Shown here: positions 49,546 through 60,429 of the stretch, piece after piece
Layout: the number at the start of each line of letters is the position of its first letter
How positions within the stretch are numbered: position 1 is the stretch's first letter
Source of the DNA: Prorocentrum cordatum
Taxonomy: Eukaryota > Sar > Dinophyceae > Prorocentrales > Prorocentraceae
Assembly (NCBI GenBank): GCA_963575745.1
Contig: CAUYUJ010015948.1
Location: 1,493,484 to 1,557,483 of the forward strand
Length of the DNA stretch: 64,000 nucleotides
Direction: 5' to 3'
The notes under the pieces: model-generated
Told to the model about the DNA's origin: nothing
Databases searched by the model: none
What the model saw: the letters and a program-made list of their open reading frames with translations, nothing else
Position numbers and translations under genes: made by a program

Positions 49546-50360
49546 CCACCAGCCCTCTGGGCGTAGGTGGTTTGGGGAGTTTCCTCTTCCAACCCCCTTT
49601 CTTCCCCTTGGGGGAGGGGTTTACCCCTCCCCCTACCCCCTCCACTGGACCTGGACGGGAGGTTTCGCTGGTAGTTGGAGCGTCCAAGATGGCCCAAGAT
49701 GGCTCCAAGAGCGCCTCGGGGAGCCCAATATGAGCTCCAAGATTGCTCAAGAAGCTAGCCTCAGATGCCTCAAGACGGCTCCGAAGATGCTCCAGTAGGC
49801 CCGAAAACCGCCCCAGGACGGCTCCGAGAGGCCAGCTAGGTCCCCCAGGAGGCCTCCAAGAGGCCCAAATCCTTCAAAAACCGAAGGAACATCAATGCGT
49901 GTTGCTTTCTCACCCTTTCGCTTCCGATGGCCTTCCGAGGCCTCAAGATGGCTCCAAGAGGGCCCAAGATAGCCCCAAGAGGGGCCCAAGATGGCCTCAA
50001 GACGGCCCCAAGAGCGCCCAAGAGCGCTCCAAGAGCGCCTCGAGATGAGCCCAAGAGGCGATTTTAGAGGATCTAGAGGGGCAGGCCTAATTAACCCCAC
50101 TCTCTTCTTTGATCGATCGCCTCCAAGATGGCCCTAAGAAGCGCCAAGGAGGCCCCAAAAGGCGCCAAGATGGCCCCAAGATGGCCCCAAGATGGCCCCA
50201 ACATGGCCCCAAGAGGTCCCCGAGAGGCTCCCCAGGGCACCCAAGACGCCCCAAGAGGCCTCCGGGACCGCCGAGACGCTCCCAAGACGCCCTAAGAGGC
50301 CTTCAGGACGCCCCCAAGAGACCCCCGAAGAGACTCCGAGAGGCATCCAAGAGGCCTCTG
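49545..50360 (+). repeat. Dispersed repeat copy (CCAAGATGGCC family)
   Basis: Begins with GTAGGTGG and a CCCCTTGGGGGAGGGG block, followed by many CCAAGATGGCCCCAAGAGG words to 50360. Inverted relative to the copy at 36995-37445 inside the TIR element. Confidence 0.8.
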
Positions 50361-50369
50361 GCCATTCTG

Positions 50370-50540
50370 CTCGCCCTTTTCCTCGTCCTCCTTTTCATTC
50401 TCGTCCTGCTCCTGCTCCTCCTCCTCCTCCTCCTCATCCGCCTATTGCTCTTCCTCCCTCTACCCTCCTCCCGCTCCCCCTTTTCCTCCTTGAGTTCCTC
50501 CTCCTCATCGTCCTCCGATTCATCCTCCATCCTCGCCGTC
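50370..50540. repeat. TCC tract
   Basis: CTCCTCCTC-rich pyrimidine stretch on the plus strand; non-coding. Confidence 0.8.
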
Positions 50541-50819
50541 TTGGGTAAGACGGGTTCCCCAGCCTTTTGTTATTCTGTATGCCCCCCACTTCCCTGATCA
50601 CCCCCATTCGCCTGGGCATCGTTACTGCATGGGCTGTTGGGGATACGCGAAGCGTCAAGAATTTGTTGGTCTGGAACAGACTGGGCGCTACACGATTTGT
50701 TAACACCGTCAGCGGAGCTGTTGGCCGCACGATTTGTTAACATTGTTTCCGGCGGAGGCGGGGTGGCAATGCCACCTCCGCGCGTCGCAACGCCACTTCC
50801 GCGTGCGAAGTGCACGCCC

Positions 50820-51075
50820 AACTGGAGCGGCGCCGCCATGTGGACCTTGCCACTGGAGTCTTCGGTGGAACTCCCTGCGGGGCCACGAACCGTGATGATG
50901 CGTGCGCTTAAACAAGGCGGCGCCGCCATGTGGGCCCTGCCGCTGGGCCCCCCCTCGAACTCCATGTGATGCCACGGACCGTGTCAAGTCTGCGCCCACA
51001 TGGCGCGGCGCCGCCATGTGGACCGTGCCGCCGAAATCTGCGGTGGAGCTCCCTATGGGAACGACGCCCCCCCAG
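50820..51075. repeat. GGCGCCGCCATGTGGAC repeat, copy set 2
   Basis: Three consecutive units of about 85-95 bp with GGCGCCGCCATGTGGACC, CTGTG-type variants and CCACGAACCGTG. Confidence 0.85.
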
Positions 51076-51459
51076 AAGGGCTGGACCAAGCAAGAAGAAG
51101 GCGGGGGTGCCCGCCACCGTGTCCCCTCGCCCTCTTCCTCCTCCTCATATTATTCCTCCTCCTCCTCCTGCAAATTTCCCCCCCCCTCCTCTCCCTCCCC
51201 CACCGCGCCGCCATGTCCCCCCACCCCCCCCTCGCCGCATAATGCTACTGCGAACCCGCTAGGACCGCGAATCGCCCGGCGAACGCGGCACGACCTCGTG
51301 GACGCACCAGACCGCCCCGACAAACAGCCCAACCAAACTGACCGACAAAATGCCCACCCGGACCGTCGAACAAAATTTCCGGGGGGTGCATCCTAACTGT
51401 GAATTTACACTGAATCCGCTCGGCAGCGACAGCCAGGAACGAATTTGTCGCGACACTTT

Positions 51460-51625
51460 CCTGGGTCGGTCCGATTTTTTTGTCGCGCCGCCTCTTTTTT
51501 TTTGTCGGCCCATTTTGTCGGGCCGATTTTTTTTTGTCGTGTGTGTTTTTTTGTCGGGGAGGTTTGGTTTTTTGTCGGCCGATTCTGTCGGGGCAATCGT
51601 TTTCTTTTGTCGGCTGGGCGCCGCC
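51460..51625. repeat. TTTTTTTGTCGG repeat
   Basis: At least seven copies of a T run followed by GTCGG, with spacing 15-30 bp. Frames here are Phe/Cys-rich artefacts. Confidence 0.85.
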
Positions 51626-52154
51626 CGCAATGCATAGATGCAGGGAGGCAGACGGGTCATGTGGCAGCAAGGGCGCACGCGCAAAACGCAGAAGGATAAC
51701 AAGAAGGAACGCGAACCAGGGCAAGGCAAGAACAACACGGAGGGGGCGAGGGGGGCGGCAAGAGCAGATGATGACGAACGGGAAAAGACATTTGCTCGTG
51801 GAGTACGTGTCCCGACGGACCACTCACAGGGGGCGCCGAAGTGATCGCGGCACCTTTGGCCTCCAATCTGTAACCTCGATGCCAGCAGCACAGGCGTACG
51901 CAGGATGCTCTGTGGGCACAGTGCTCATGAAGTCCGCCCCGCGCGCGACGCAGGAAACAGGCGACGCAACTCAACTCCCTTGCGCCTGAAATCGGGCGGC
52001 CGCGCGCGTCAAGAAACTCAAGGAGCCCCCGCGGTCGCCCCAAGGGGCCCCGCAAAGGCCTGTCAGGACCAGGACAAACATAGGCCTGGCGAAATAACCA
52101 ACCACATGCTGCTGCGGGTACCATATGGGGCCACGATTGCGCGGGGAACGCGCC

Positions 52155-52460
52155 AAGATGAGGCGGCGCCGCCATGTCGACCACGCCAATGGGGCTTCCA
52201 GTGGTACTCCACGCGGGGCCACGAACCGAGTGAAGGGTGCGCCCCAATGGGGCGCAGCCGCCATGTAGACCCTGCCACTGGGGCCTTCGAGTGAGCCCCA
52301 TGCGGGGCCACGAGCCGTGCGAGGGGTGCGCCCGCATGGGCGGTACCGCCATGGGGCCATGCCACTGGGGCCTTCGGTGGACCTCCATTTGAGACAACGA
52401 AACGTGTGAGGGGTACGCCCAAATGAGGCGGCGCAGCCACGTGGACCTTGATCCAGCATG
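52155..52460. repeat. GGCGCCGCCATGTGGAC repeat, copy set 3
   Basis: Four units of about 85 bp (GGCGCCGCCATGTCGACC, GGGGCTTCCAGTGG, GGGGCCACGAACC and variants). Confidence 0.85.
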
Positions 52461-52584
52461 GATCCTGGCACGTCGGCGGGCCTGGCGAAAGCATAAATGT
52501 ATCCAAGAATTTAGGGTCTTGTCCGAGCCCATCGATATCCTCCTGCGTGAATGCATAATCTTCATCGCCACCCAGACTTATTCA

Positions 52585-53010
52585 TGGTGAGACTCACGCA
52601 CGCCCCGTTCGTGGCCGTTTTGCGGGGGTGCCTCAAGCGGTTTGCCTGTCTTCTGTCCCAACATCCTTGGCTACCAGAGCAGACTGTGAGGATGTCTCAG
52701 GCGGGACGCTGGTTTCAGCCCCCCCTGACGGAAACCACCACGTGTTATTTCACTGTCCCATTCGCGGCCGTTTTGTGGAGATGTCTCAAGCGGTTTGCCT
52801 GTTTCCTGTCCCAACATCCTTCGCTGTCGGAGCAGATTTGGAGGATGTCTCAAGCGAGGCGCTCATTCTCACCCCCCATAGGGGGAACCGCCAGGGCTTA
52901 TCTCACGGTCCCGTTCGGGGCCGTGTTGTTGGGATGTCTCAAGCGGTGTCCCTGTTATCTGTTCCAACAGCCTTCGCTTTCGGAACAGATTTGGAGGATG
53001 TCTCGAGCGT
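52585..53010 (+). repeat. About 120-bp tandem repeat (GGATGTCTCAAGCGG), copy 1
   Basis: About 3.5 units with CGTTCGCGGCCGTTTTGTGG, GATGTCTCAAGCGGTTTGCC, CTGTCCCAACATCC and GAGCAGATTTGGAGGATG. The frame at 52551-53117 is read from the repeat and is not taken as a gene. Confidence 0.9.
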
Positions 53011-53289
53011 GGAATGGGAAGTGCGCGCGAATGAGGGGGGGAAGGGGCAATGCGGCGAGGAGGAGGAGGATGAGGCGGAAGGCGTGGATGACACGGGGAA
53101 AGGGAGGGGAGGGATAACGAGGGCGGTTGAGGGGGGCGAGGGAGTGGGAGAACACCAGGACGACGAAGGCGAAGGAGGATGAGAAGGAGGAGGAGGATAA
53201 CAGGAGAAAAGGGGGGTAACGTGAGGAGGCAGGGGATTAATATGATGGCGAAGTGGGGTGACGGGGGGTAGAAGATAACAAAGAGGAGG

Positions 53290-53545
53290 GGTCATGCCGC
53301 ATTCAATTTCCTCTGGCCCTTTCCGGCCGTTTTGCTGCGATTTGGGCGGTTCTTCGGGTGGTGCCGAGCGCTCTAATACCCAGAAGGGCGAGAGCGTGAC
53401 GTTCCTTTTCTTTTTCTTGTGTCTGATCAGTTTGATGGCGCCCGAAAAGCATCCTCGCTGACAGCGCGCGGTATTTTTTGGGAGCTCTTGGATTGTCCTC
53501 GGGTTGGTGTGAATCATTTTGGGCCGCATGGGCCGTCGCATCGTG
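53290..53545 (-). CDS. Possible coding exon, frame ambiguous
   Basis: Two overlapping minus frames are fully open over about 85 codons: one starts MRRPMRPKMIHTNPRTIQEL, with NVTLSPFWVLERSAPPEEPP; the other has NHDATAHAAQNDSHQPEDNP and KEKERHALALLGIRALG. Composition is not repetitive. No splice partner was found. Confidence 0.25.
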
Positions 53546-54034
53546 ATTGTCTCTATGAAAAATGATCACCTTCAGCGGTGTCGGCCGTCGTTGGGGGCAG
53601 TGTGCGCCGCCATGGCAGTTCGCATCAATGCAGAGGACGTTTGAATGACATAGGGCCGATGGGGGGGGGGGGACGGCATATTTGGGAGCAGTTGCGACGA
53701 TTGGTATGGCCGGGCCGCCCTCATTCTAAATATGCGACGTGCTCGTTTTCTTTGTTTCTTCCAGGGCGTGCTGTCAGCAGGGGGAACGCCGCGCGCCTGG
53801 ATGCCCCGATGGGAGCTCACGGATTGGATTTTACAGTGCGACGGTGGCCCCAGTCCGTTATCACCGCGTGATGTTCGCCCCGCGCGGATGGCGTTGCATG
53901 TCAGACGGGTAATCCCCATCGAGGGTTTGGTGCAGTTTGCATGTTCGCCATATCCTAAGATGGTTTTTTGTTATTACGTGGACGCCTCCTACTCCTTCTC
54001 ACTCTTCTCCTGCCCTCTCCTCCTCATGCCCCGA

Positions 54035-54160
54035 CTTACTCATATACAGACTGACTCACACTCAGACTAACTCAGACACATATTCACACACAAATACCTA
54101 CTCATACTCATACCTACTCATACTCAGACCTGCTCCGACTCAGACTTACTCATGCTGAGA
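54035..54160. repeat. ACTCA / ACTCAGAC short repeat
   Basis: Degenerate units such as ACTCAGACTCACACTC and CCTACTCATACTCA, directly left of copy 2 of the 120-bp repeat. Confidence 0.85.
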
Positions 54161-54605
54161 CTCACGCGCGCCCCGTTCGCGGTCGTTTCGTGGGGATGCC
54201 TCAAGCGGTTTGCTTGTTTTCTGTCCCAGCATATTTCGCTATCGGAGCTGATTTAGAGGATGTCTCGAGCGAGGCGCTAATTTTCACCCCCCTTAGGGGA
54301 GCAACCAATGGTTATCTCACGGTCCCCTTCGCGGCCGTTCTGTGGGGATGTCTCCAGCGGCTTGCCTGTTTTCTGTTTCAACATCCTTCGCTTTCGGAGC
54401 AGATTTGGAGGATGTCTAGAGCGAGGCGCTCATTTTCACGTCCCTAAGGAGCCGCCGAGGGGTTATCTCACGGTCCCGTTCGCGGCCGTTTTGTGGGGAT
54501 GTCTCAAGCGGGTTTGCCTGTTAGTTGTGCCGACATCATTCGCTTCCGGAGCAGATTTGGAGGATGTCTCGAGCGAGGCGCTCATTGTCACCCCCCTAAG
54601 GGGAT
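54150..54605 (+). repeat. About 120-bp tandem repeat, copy 2
   Basis: About 3.6 units, and it shares its entry sequence (TTACTCATG-TGAGACTCACGC) with copy 1, so both are copies of a larger element. Confidence 0.9.
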
Positions 54606-54784
54606 TCAAATATTCACTGCGTGGGGCTCCCCATATGCGCATTTATTCCCATGGACCTGTCCGCCGTGAGAATCTAGGCGCAAAAACTTTCGAGTATAAA
54701 CGGGTTTCAGTTGTGACGGTCTGGTCATGAATCTAACTGAGAATCAATTGGAGTGTGAATGAGCCTCAGTAGTACGAGCGCGTC

Positions 54785-54905
54785 TCTGCGCATGTCCCTG
54801 GGTCCTCCTGGGGCCTCCTGGGGCCTCCTGGGGACCTACTGGGGCTTCTTGGGGCCTCCAGGAGCCTCTTTGGGCCCCCTGGGGCCTCCTGGGACCTCCT
54901 AGGGA
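54785..54905. repeat. GGGGCCTCCT repeat, block 1
   Basis: (CTCCTGGGGC)n with small variants. Block 2 lies at 55180-55435. Confidence 0.9.
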
Positions 54906-55160
54906 GGATTCGTGCCCGAGGAGAGGCCCAATCTATAGCAACAGTCGTACATAAAACATTGCGACTTGGAGCCGCAGAAAAAAAAGGGACAATCTATAGG
55001 AACACGCGTACAACACCAAGGAGTCGTGCCCTAGGAGAGGCCCTATAGGAACATAAGTACACAGGATATGGACAATCTATAGAAACATACGTATAACATC
55101 AAGGATTCGTGCCCCAGGTGAGGCCCAATATATGAGAGCATACGTAAAACACATGGGATT
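54905..55160. repeat. GGATTCGTGCCC / AATCTATAG repeat
   Basis: Four degenerate units sharing TCGTGCCC-AGGAGAGGCCC, AATCTATAG-AACA and CGTA-AACA, between the two GGGGCCTCCT blocks. Confidence 0.8.
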
Positions 55161-55179
55161 GGAACCACCCCTGTTGCCT

Positions 55180-55435
55180 TCTGAGGCCTCCTGCTCCTGG
55201 GGCCTCTCGGGGCCTCCTGTTGCCCTCCGGAGACCTCCTGGCGCTTCCTCTGGCCTCCTGGGGCCTCCTGTGGCTTCCTGAAGCCTCCAGGAGCTTCCTG
55301 GGGCCTCCTAGAGCCTCTTGGGGCATCCTGTGGCCTCTTGGGTCTTTCTGTGGCATCCTGATTCATCCTGGGACCTCATGTGGTCTCCACGGGCCTCCTG
55401 GAACCTGTTGGAGCCTCCTGTGGCATCCCCAGGAA
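55180..55435. repeat. GGGGCCTCCT repeat, block 2
   Basis: About 25 degenerate 10-bp units (GGGCCTCCTG, GGAGCTTCCT). Confidence 0.9.
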
Positions 55436-55479
55436 AACCAGCGCCCACGAGTCTGGCCACCGATCGAGACATCCTCAAA

Positions 55480-55665
55480 ATCTGGCCCACCTGGGGGGGT
55501 GAAGTGGAGCGCCTCGCTCGAGACATCCTCCAAATCTACTCCGAGAGCGAAGGATGCTGGGACAGAAAACAAGCACACCGCTTGAGACATCCCCACAAAA
55601 CGGCTGCGAACGGGACCGTGAGAGAACCATTGGCGGCTCCCCTTAAGGTGGTGAATATGAGCGCC
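55480..55665 (-). repeat. About 120-bp repeat, inverted copy 3
   Basis: Reverse complement of the repeat at 52585 and 54150 (CGCTCGAGACATCCTCCAAA, CCGCTTGAGACATCCCCACA). Confidence 0.85.
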
Positions 55666-55699
55666 CCCCGCCAGTCCTCCTGCCAAGGGAACCTGGCTG

Positions 55700-56640
55700 T
55701 GGTTTTCGGCGACGCACCAGCGCCCTTGGCTAACAGCGTTGCAACGCACGCGCTGCATTACGCGGAAGTAGTAAGATGATATGTTTCTGACCTGATGCGT
55801 GGGCGCGCACGGCGCGGGCCTACATGGCGCGTCGAAGGCGCCTGACACACGCCCGCGATACTATTCACGACCGAAATCGGAAAATTAGCTCCGGCGGCGC
55901 ACATGCGGTGGGACACGCGTGCGTTCGGCATCACCCGCGCGAGGTGGCTAACAATTTCGCGGCGTTGCGCTAAAAATGCCATTGTGCCCAACATCGTTTC
56001 GAAGCGCGCTGCGGTGCGCCGCGCAAGCGCGCGTGGACTGCGGCCTGCGTGCGGCCCGCGCACTAGTACGAGCGATTGAATCTGAAAGGGCCAGGCGCGG
56101 CACGTGCGCCATGAAAACGCGGCACACGGCAAAAGCAGTTACGAGAAGGAAACTCGCGCGATTCGCGTGCCTCCGTCGACCGAAATCGCTAAATCAGGGC
56201 AAGCGATCGGCGACGACCGCGTTTGACGCCACCAATAAATACATGAAAAAATGCAAAAACAAATTTGTCGAGGCCCTCGTTTTGTTTCCTGGTGGGCGCA
56301 ACACCTGATGACTGCAAGAAATGGGTTGCTTGAGCCAAGAGGGGCTACGCTAACAAAAAAATGCGGAGAACGAGATCGAATACGGAAAAGGTGTAGAGAG
56401 AAAGAGGGAGAGATAAAGAAAGAAAGAGAGCGAGAGAGAGAGAGAGAACGGTAATAGCGAAAAATGCAATGAGGAAGACTGGGGGGAAAATTGAAGGAAT
56501 CAGGCAGAAGCCGAGGAATAGAGAGGAGTCAACACAGGGAGGACGATGGGGGGAGTAACAGCGAGGAACACCAAGAACGGCAGGGACTGACAGCAGGAAG
56601 AGAAGAGAAGGATGACGACTGAGGATAGATGCTCAACGGA
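55700..56640. other. Stretch without a recognised gene
   Basis: GC-rich sequence to about 56300, a (GA)n tract at 56395-56450, then purine-rich sequence. Frames on both strands show no recognisable pattern. Confidence 0.5.
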
Positions 56641-56653
56641 GGATCGATCAGTG

Positions 56654-56993
56654 AAAATGCGAATGGACGCCCTAACGATCGATGTGAAATTCGTGGGTGC
56701 TGTATTACCAAATGCGGAGGATGTCGCGGCACTGCTGGCCAATCAGGAGGGCCATGGTAGCCTGTTGTGCAAAGTTGGTCCTCTCATGTGAGAACTGGTT
56801 TTCTAGTTTTGGCACCTTTGCATTGTCCAGCGTATTTCCCAGCATTATTCAATTTCAGGTGCATGCGCAAAGCTGGCAAAGGTGTTTTGAGTTGCCTGAA
56901 GCGAACCCCTCCGCCGAAGTCAGGGGGACAATTCCCCGGTGTGTGACTGTGTACAGCGTCCCCCGCGTAGCAGCTGGCCACCACGAGCGATGA
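56654..56993 (+). CDS. Small plus-strand two-exon candidate
   Basis: Exon 1 opens with MRMDALTIDVKFVGAVLPNA and continues EDVAALLANQEGHGSLLCKV (about 56654-56776). Exon 2 follows TTCAATTTCAG|G near 56859 and reads VHAQSWQRCFELPEANPSAE, CVTVYSVPRVAAGHHER before TGA at 56991-56993. The AG|G acceptor fits the other genes in the window. The donor near GTTG|GTCCTC is plausible but unproven. It is one of the few plus-strand gene signals. Function unknown; upstream exons are likely. Confidence 0.4.
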
Positions 56994-57009
56994 TACAATA
57001 GAACAGACA

Positions 57010-57540
57010 TGTCTTTCTCCTCCTCCTCCTCCTGCCCCCCACCTCCTCCTCCTCCTCCCCTCCTGGATCCCCCTCCTGGAAGGGAGCGGGCCTTCCGCAA
57101 GCGACGCTCCAGTGCAGAGGAGTGTACCCGGTGTAGGCCCCAGTCTCCTCGTCCTGGGGCTCGGGGCGGCGGGGCGGGCCGTCGTGGCTTCGTCGGCGTC
57201 GGAGCCGCCCCATCCAGGGCCGCGAGGGGTCATGCCGCGCGGGCTGCAGTGGGAGGCGCGCCGAGAGGGGAAACTGAGAGGGGGCAAGTCTTCTCAGAAG
57301 GGAGAGGGGGCTTCTCAGAAGCCCCGCTGGCCTTCTGGGAGTCCTTTGTGCGGCTTCGGCCAACGCTCAGAAAGCTTCTTGGAAGGCTGGAGGCCATTCT
57401 GCGCCATCTGCGGGGGCCCATCCCCTATGCCTTCCCCCCTCGGCGCGTCGCCGACGTAGTGGGTTGGGAGGTCTTCGCGGGAACGATTAAGGGCTACCAA
57501 ACAAGATTAAGGGACCATTGAGCCGGATCTTAGATCAAGC
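57010..57540. other. GC-rich segment with ankyrin-like fragment
   Basis: Both strands have long frames. On the minus strand near 57100-57170 a fragment reads GAYTGYTPLHWSVACGR, which resembles the core of an ankyrin repeat (GxTPLHxA). The plus frame 57009-57521 ends with VGWEVFAGTIKGYQTRLRDH and has a Pro/Arg-rich start. I do not accept either as a gene. Confidence 0.3.
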
Positions 57541-57990
57541 CACGTGCCCAGGCGAATTTAACAGCATTCAGCGAACTCAGACGGGGCTATGTGGGACCAT
57601 ACCAACGACAAAGCTGTAGGACTAGGCAGATTTTCGACCACGGATATGCCAACGACGAAAACTGTATGTAGCCTCCCAGTAGTTGCGGCCTGACGTAGAG
57701 TGTGTTTGCGTTACACGTGTGTGCATCGCCCTCGGCTCCTTCAGCGCACCCTGCGCCGCCCAGGTGGAAAAAAATGGAGGTTGTGCTCCCGAATGCACGG
57801 GGTTATCGACCTGCCCCCCTCGCCGAACGTTGCAGCAGCCCTCCTCTCCCCGGTCGTCCCTGTCGTGTCGGTTGCGGGAGATGTGGCATGGCATGGGCAT
57901 TTGGCGTTGGCGTGGCCTGCGGGACATTGAAGATATGAGGCACAGTGAGAGGCCCACAATAATGATTTCATAGAGTGAGCAAACGATGCA

Positions 57991-58158
57991 CTATGCCATT
58001 GGACGCCCAGAAGTGAAATTGTAGACGACACTCGCAAGTGAACGGGCGCTGCCCCCGAAGCTGAAGAACTTGGTCGTGGACTGAGGCATCAGGCACACAC
58101 CCAGCGGGCCATCAGTGCGCACACCGAAGGGCCAGTGCGATGCCAGACTGTCGAACAC
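57991..58158 (-). CDS. Terminal exon of an unknown gene
   Basis: After GCCTGCAG|G the minus strand reads VFDSLASHWPFGVRTDGPLG, VCLMPQSTTKFFSFGGSARS, SVVYNFTSGRPMA and a TAG stop. 55 codons with protein-like composition and the AG|G acceptor signature. No upstream exon could be fixed. Family not recognised. Confidence 0.4.
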   Translation of the reverse strand: MFDSLASHWPFGVRTDGPLGVCLMPQSTTKFFSFGGSARSLASVVYNFTSGRPMA

Positions 58159-58254
58159 CTGCAGGCGTGCTGACGTCATTTCTCTCATCACACGCGCGCG
58201 CTATCGCGACGACGAATCGGTTATTCTGCATGGGTCTGAGGAGCGGCCCGACAA

Positions 58255-58465
58255 ACTGAGCCCCTCCTGCGCCCGAAGTGGTCCTTCTTTCAGCGCCTTG
58301 TGTCTTGACTGTGCCCCCTGGACGGGGCGACCCGCGAGGCGTTCAGAGCGCCAAAGACAGCCAACGACGGCGCCACCAAGGCCTGGGAGAGCCCACGACG
58401 ACCTCCTTGAAGGCACAATATGGCTCAGGGTTGCTCAAGATAGCCTGCACGACGCCTCCCGCCCC
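58255..58465 (+). repeat. About 205-bp dispersed repeat, copy 1
   Basis: Shares GGGCGACCCGCGAGGCGT, CCCCCTGGACGGGGCG and GAGAGCCCACGACG-type phrases in the same order with 60430-60640. Confidence 0.8.
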
Positions 58466-58889
58466 ACGACGCCTCGCACGAGCTCTCACCGAGGCGCAGG
58501 GAAGCCCGCGGCGGTCCGTGGTGGACAGGTTCGCGTTGATGCTGGGTTCGGCGAGGAGGCGATTGACTACTTCCTCTCGGGGCGGTTCTGCGTCTGCCCG
58601 TGTCGCCGCCGCGGCGGCCTCCTATCTGGACCCCCTGGGCCGACGAAGCCTGCAAGGATGAGCAGGGGGAGGACGAGCAACAGTTTGGTTGGGGTGGAGG
58701 CGGATTCCGAGCGTGGGGGAGCTGAGGAGTGGGGAGAGATGAGGAGTGGCAGGAGTGGGAAGAGGACGATGAGCAAGAGGAGGCGGGATGGGGCAGGAGG
58801 AGCAAGACAGGGAAAAGGAGGTACAGGTGGCAGTTGACAAGAGTGCTTGTGGAGCCAACGGCAGCGGATATCTCACAGCGGGCCGAAAG

Positions 58890-59180
58890 CAGGAGGTGGC
58901 GATTCTGCTCCTCCTCCTCCTCCTCCTCCTCCGCACACTTCTGGGCGTCGGGCATAACACGACGAGGCAGTCCGGTGTCTCGGGAACGAGGACCCTCGCA
59001 GATGGGTCTGGCTCGAAGGGTCAAGCCTAAATACTATGGCGGTCATGTCCTTCCTTCCCGTTGCCTCTCCACCTCTCGGCGGCACACAAAAGGCGGCGGG
59101 GCGAGAGTGACAACCTTCTAAGAAGGCAAGGAGTTCTTAGAAGGAACCCGTGGCTCCCAAGAAGGCTTCTCAGACGGCGG
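58890..59180. other. Spacer, no gene recognised
   Basis: A short CTC tract (58908-58932) and AAGAAGG-rich sequence (59120-59165). No supported coding sequence. Confidence 0.4.
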
Positions 59181-59188
59181 GACGGCCT

Positions 59189-59491
59189 CTAAGGCGCCCC
59201 CTGGCCACCTAGAAAACCCCCCTCGCCCTTCGCAAGCTCACCTTCCTCGTCTTCAACCATCTTGCACTTCCCCGAAGCTTGAAATCCACTGCAGCTACAC
59301 AAATGGATTGCCCTGGTGGTTATAAAACTGTGGCTCCCGCTGTTTCGCCACGCACATGCGTCATACGTCATACATGCTCCCAACAAATACATGGATGACA
59401 GAGGGGCCGGTTTCAAAATGTGGCTCTTGCCTGAATTCCACGCGTACCTGTCTTCAATGATCCCAACAGCTACACGGATGGAGGCTTGCAC
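59189..59491 (-). CDS. Possible short coding frame
   Basis: A 100-codon minus frame with mixed composition (MQASIRVAVGIIEDRYAWNS, PLSSMYLLGACMTYDACAWR). No recognised motif or splice evidence. The region contains two degenerate copies of a CAGCTACACGGA phrase, which argues for repeat DNA. Confidence 0.2.
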   Translation of the reverse strand: MQASIRVAVGIIEDRYAWNSGKSHILKPAPLSSMYLLGACMTYDACAWRNSGSHSFITTRAIHLCSCSGFQASGKCKMVEDEEGELAKGEGGFLGGQGAP

Positions 59492-59839
59492 CGTTCAGTA
59501 ATGGGGCTCTCGGCCATGACTTCCTGAGCAAATCTTACACCAAGCGAAGATGTGTGGCAGCTACACGGACGTAGATCGATTATTTCTCGCAGTGGATCCC
59601 TCACCCAAAATTTCGTCTGACTTTGCAGCCAGACTGTCAACATCGTGCAACCGACTGCACGGGTGCGTGGCGGTTCCTTTTCAGAGCGGGGCTGTCGCTG
59701 GGCATCCCCTCGCACACGCAAGCCCCTCGTTGTCGCATTCCTTGGATCCCGACCGCGGTGACGAGAACTCCCCAGGCCGAGCTGCGGAATCGGCGCCTTC
59801 CCTCCCCATTACCAGCGCGCCGCCGCCGCGCGTCGCTGC

Positions 59840-60055
59840 CGCCAGTCGTCAGGTCGCCGTCGGCCCCGCCGCTCGAGGCCGCGCGAGCGGTGGACACCCG
59901 CGGCCGCGCGGTCCAGGTCGCCCCCCCGCGCCGCGTACACCAGCGCGGAGGCGCCGCGGCTGCGCGGGCTGTCGTCCCCGGCCTGAAGAGGGGAGTCCGC
60001 GGCTCTGGCGAAGAGCGCGCGCCGTCCCCCCCGTGCAACCATCGTGCCGCCATGA
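59840..60055 (-). pseudogene. Ankyrin-repeat-like fragment
   Basis: The minus strand reads SRGASALVYAARGGDLDRAA, resembling the ankyrin helix pair (GxxALxxAAxxGxxD). The following part in a shifted frame (GGADGDLTTGGSDA) resembles the next repeat start. Short and frame-broken; probably a relic. Confidence 0.3.
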
Positions 60056-60429
60056 GGGACGCTGGGTACGGAACGCAGAGGCTTTTCTGGACACCGCGGG
60101 CCTCACCCGACCTACGTGGCTCTCAGGAACGGCCCATGAGCATGTAACACTCCGGGCCTCCGAGCCGCGGCCCCTGACCCAGGCCAGGGCAGAAATACAT
60201 GACGACGAGCAGGGCGTGCCCGCTCCCCGCCGCTTTCGCGTAGCCAGGGCAGTGGAAGCACGCTGGACCACGCCGCGCTGCAAAGAGGAGCGGACGGGTG
60301 CGAAAAAAGAGCAGCAGACGGGAGCAAGGGGGAGCAGACGACCGTCCCTGACCAAGACCACCTGGCACAGCAAAGCGCCGCGGGCCTCCGCCACGAGCAG
60401 GCTCCACGACCTGGATCTCAGGCAAGGGC

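Noticed and set aside
52551-53182. Plus-strand frames of 180-190 codons
   Set aside because: They translate the 120-bp tandem repeat; repeated peptide units reflect the DNA repeat only.
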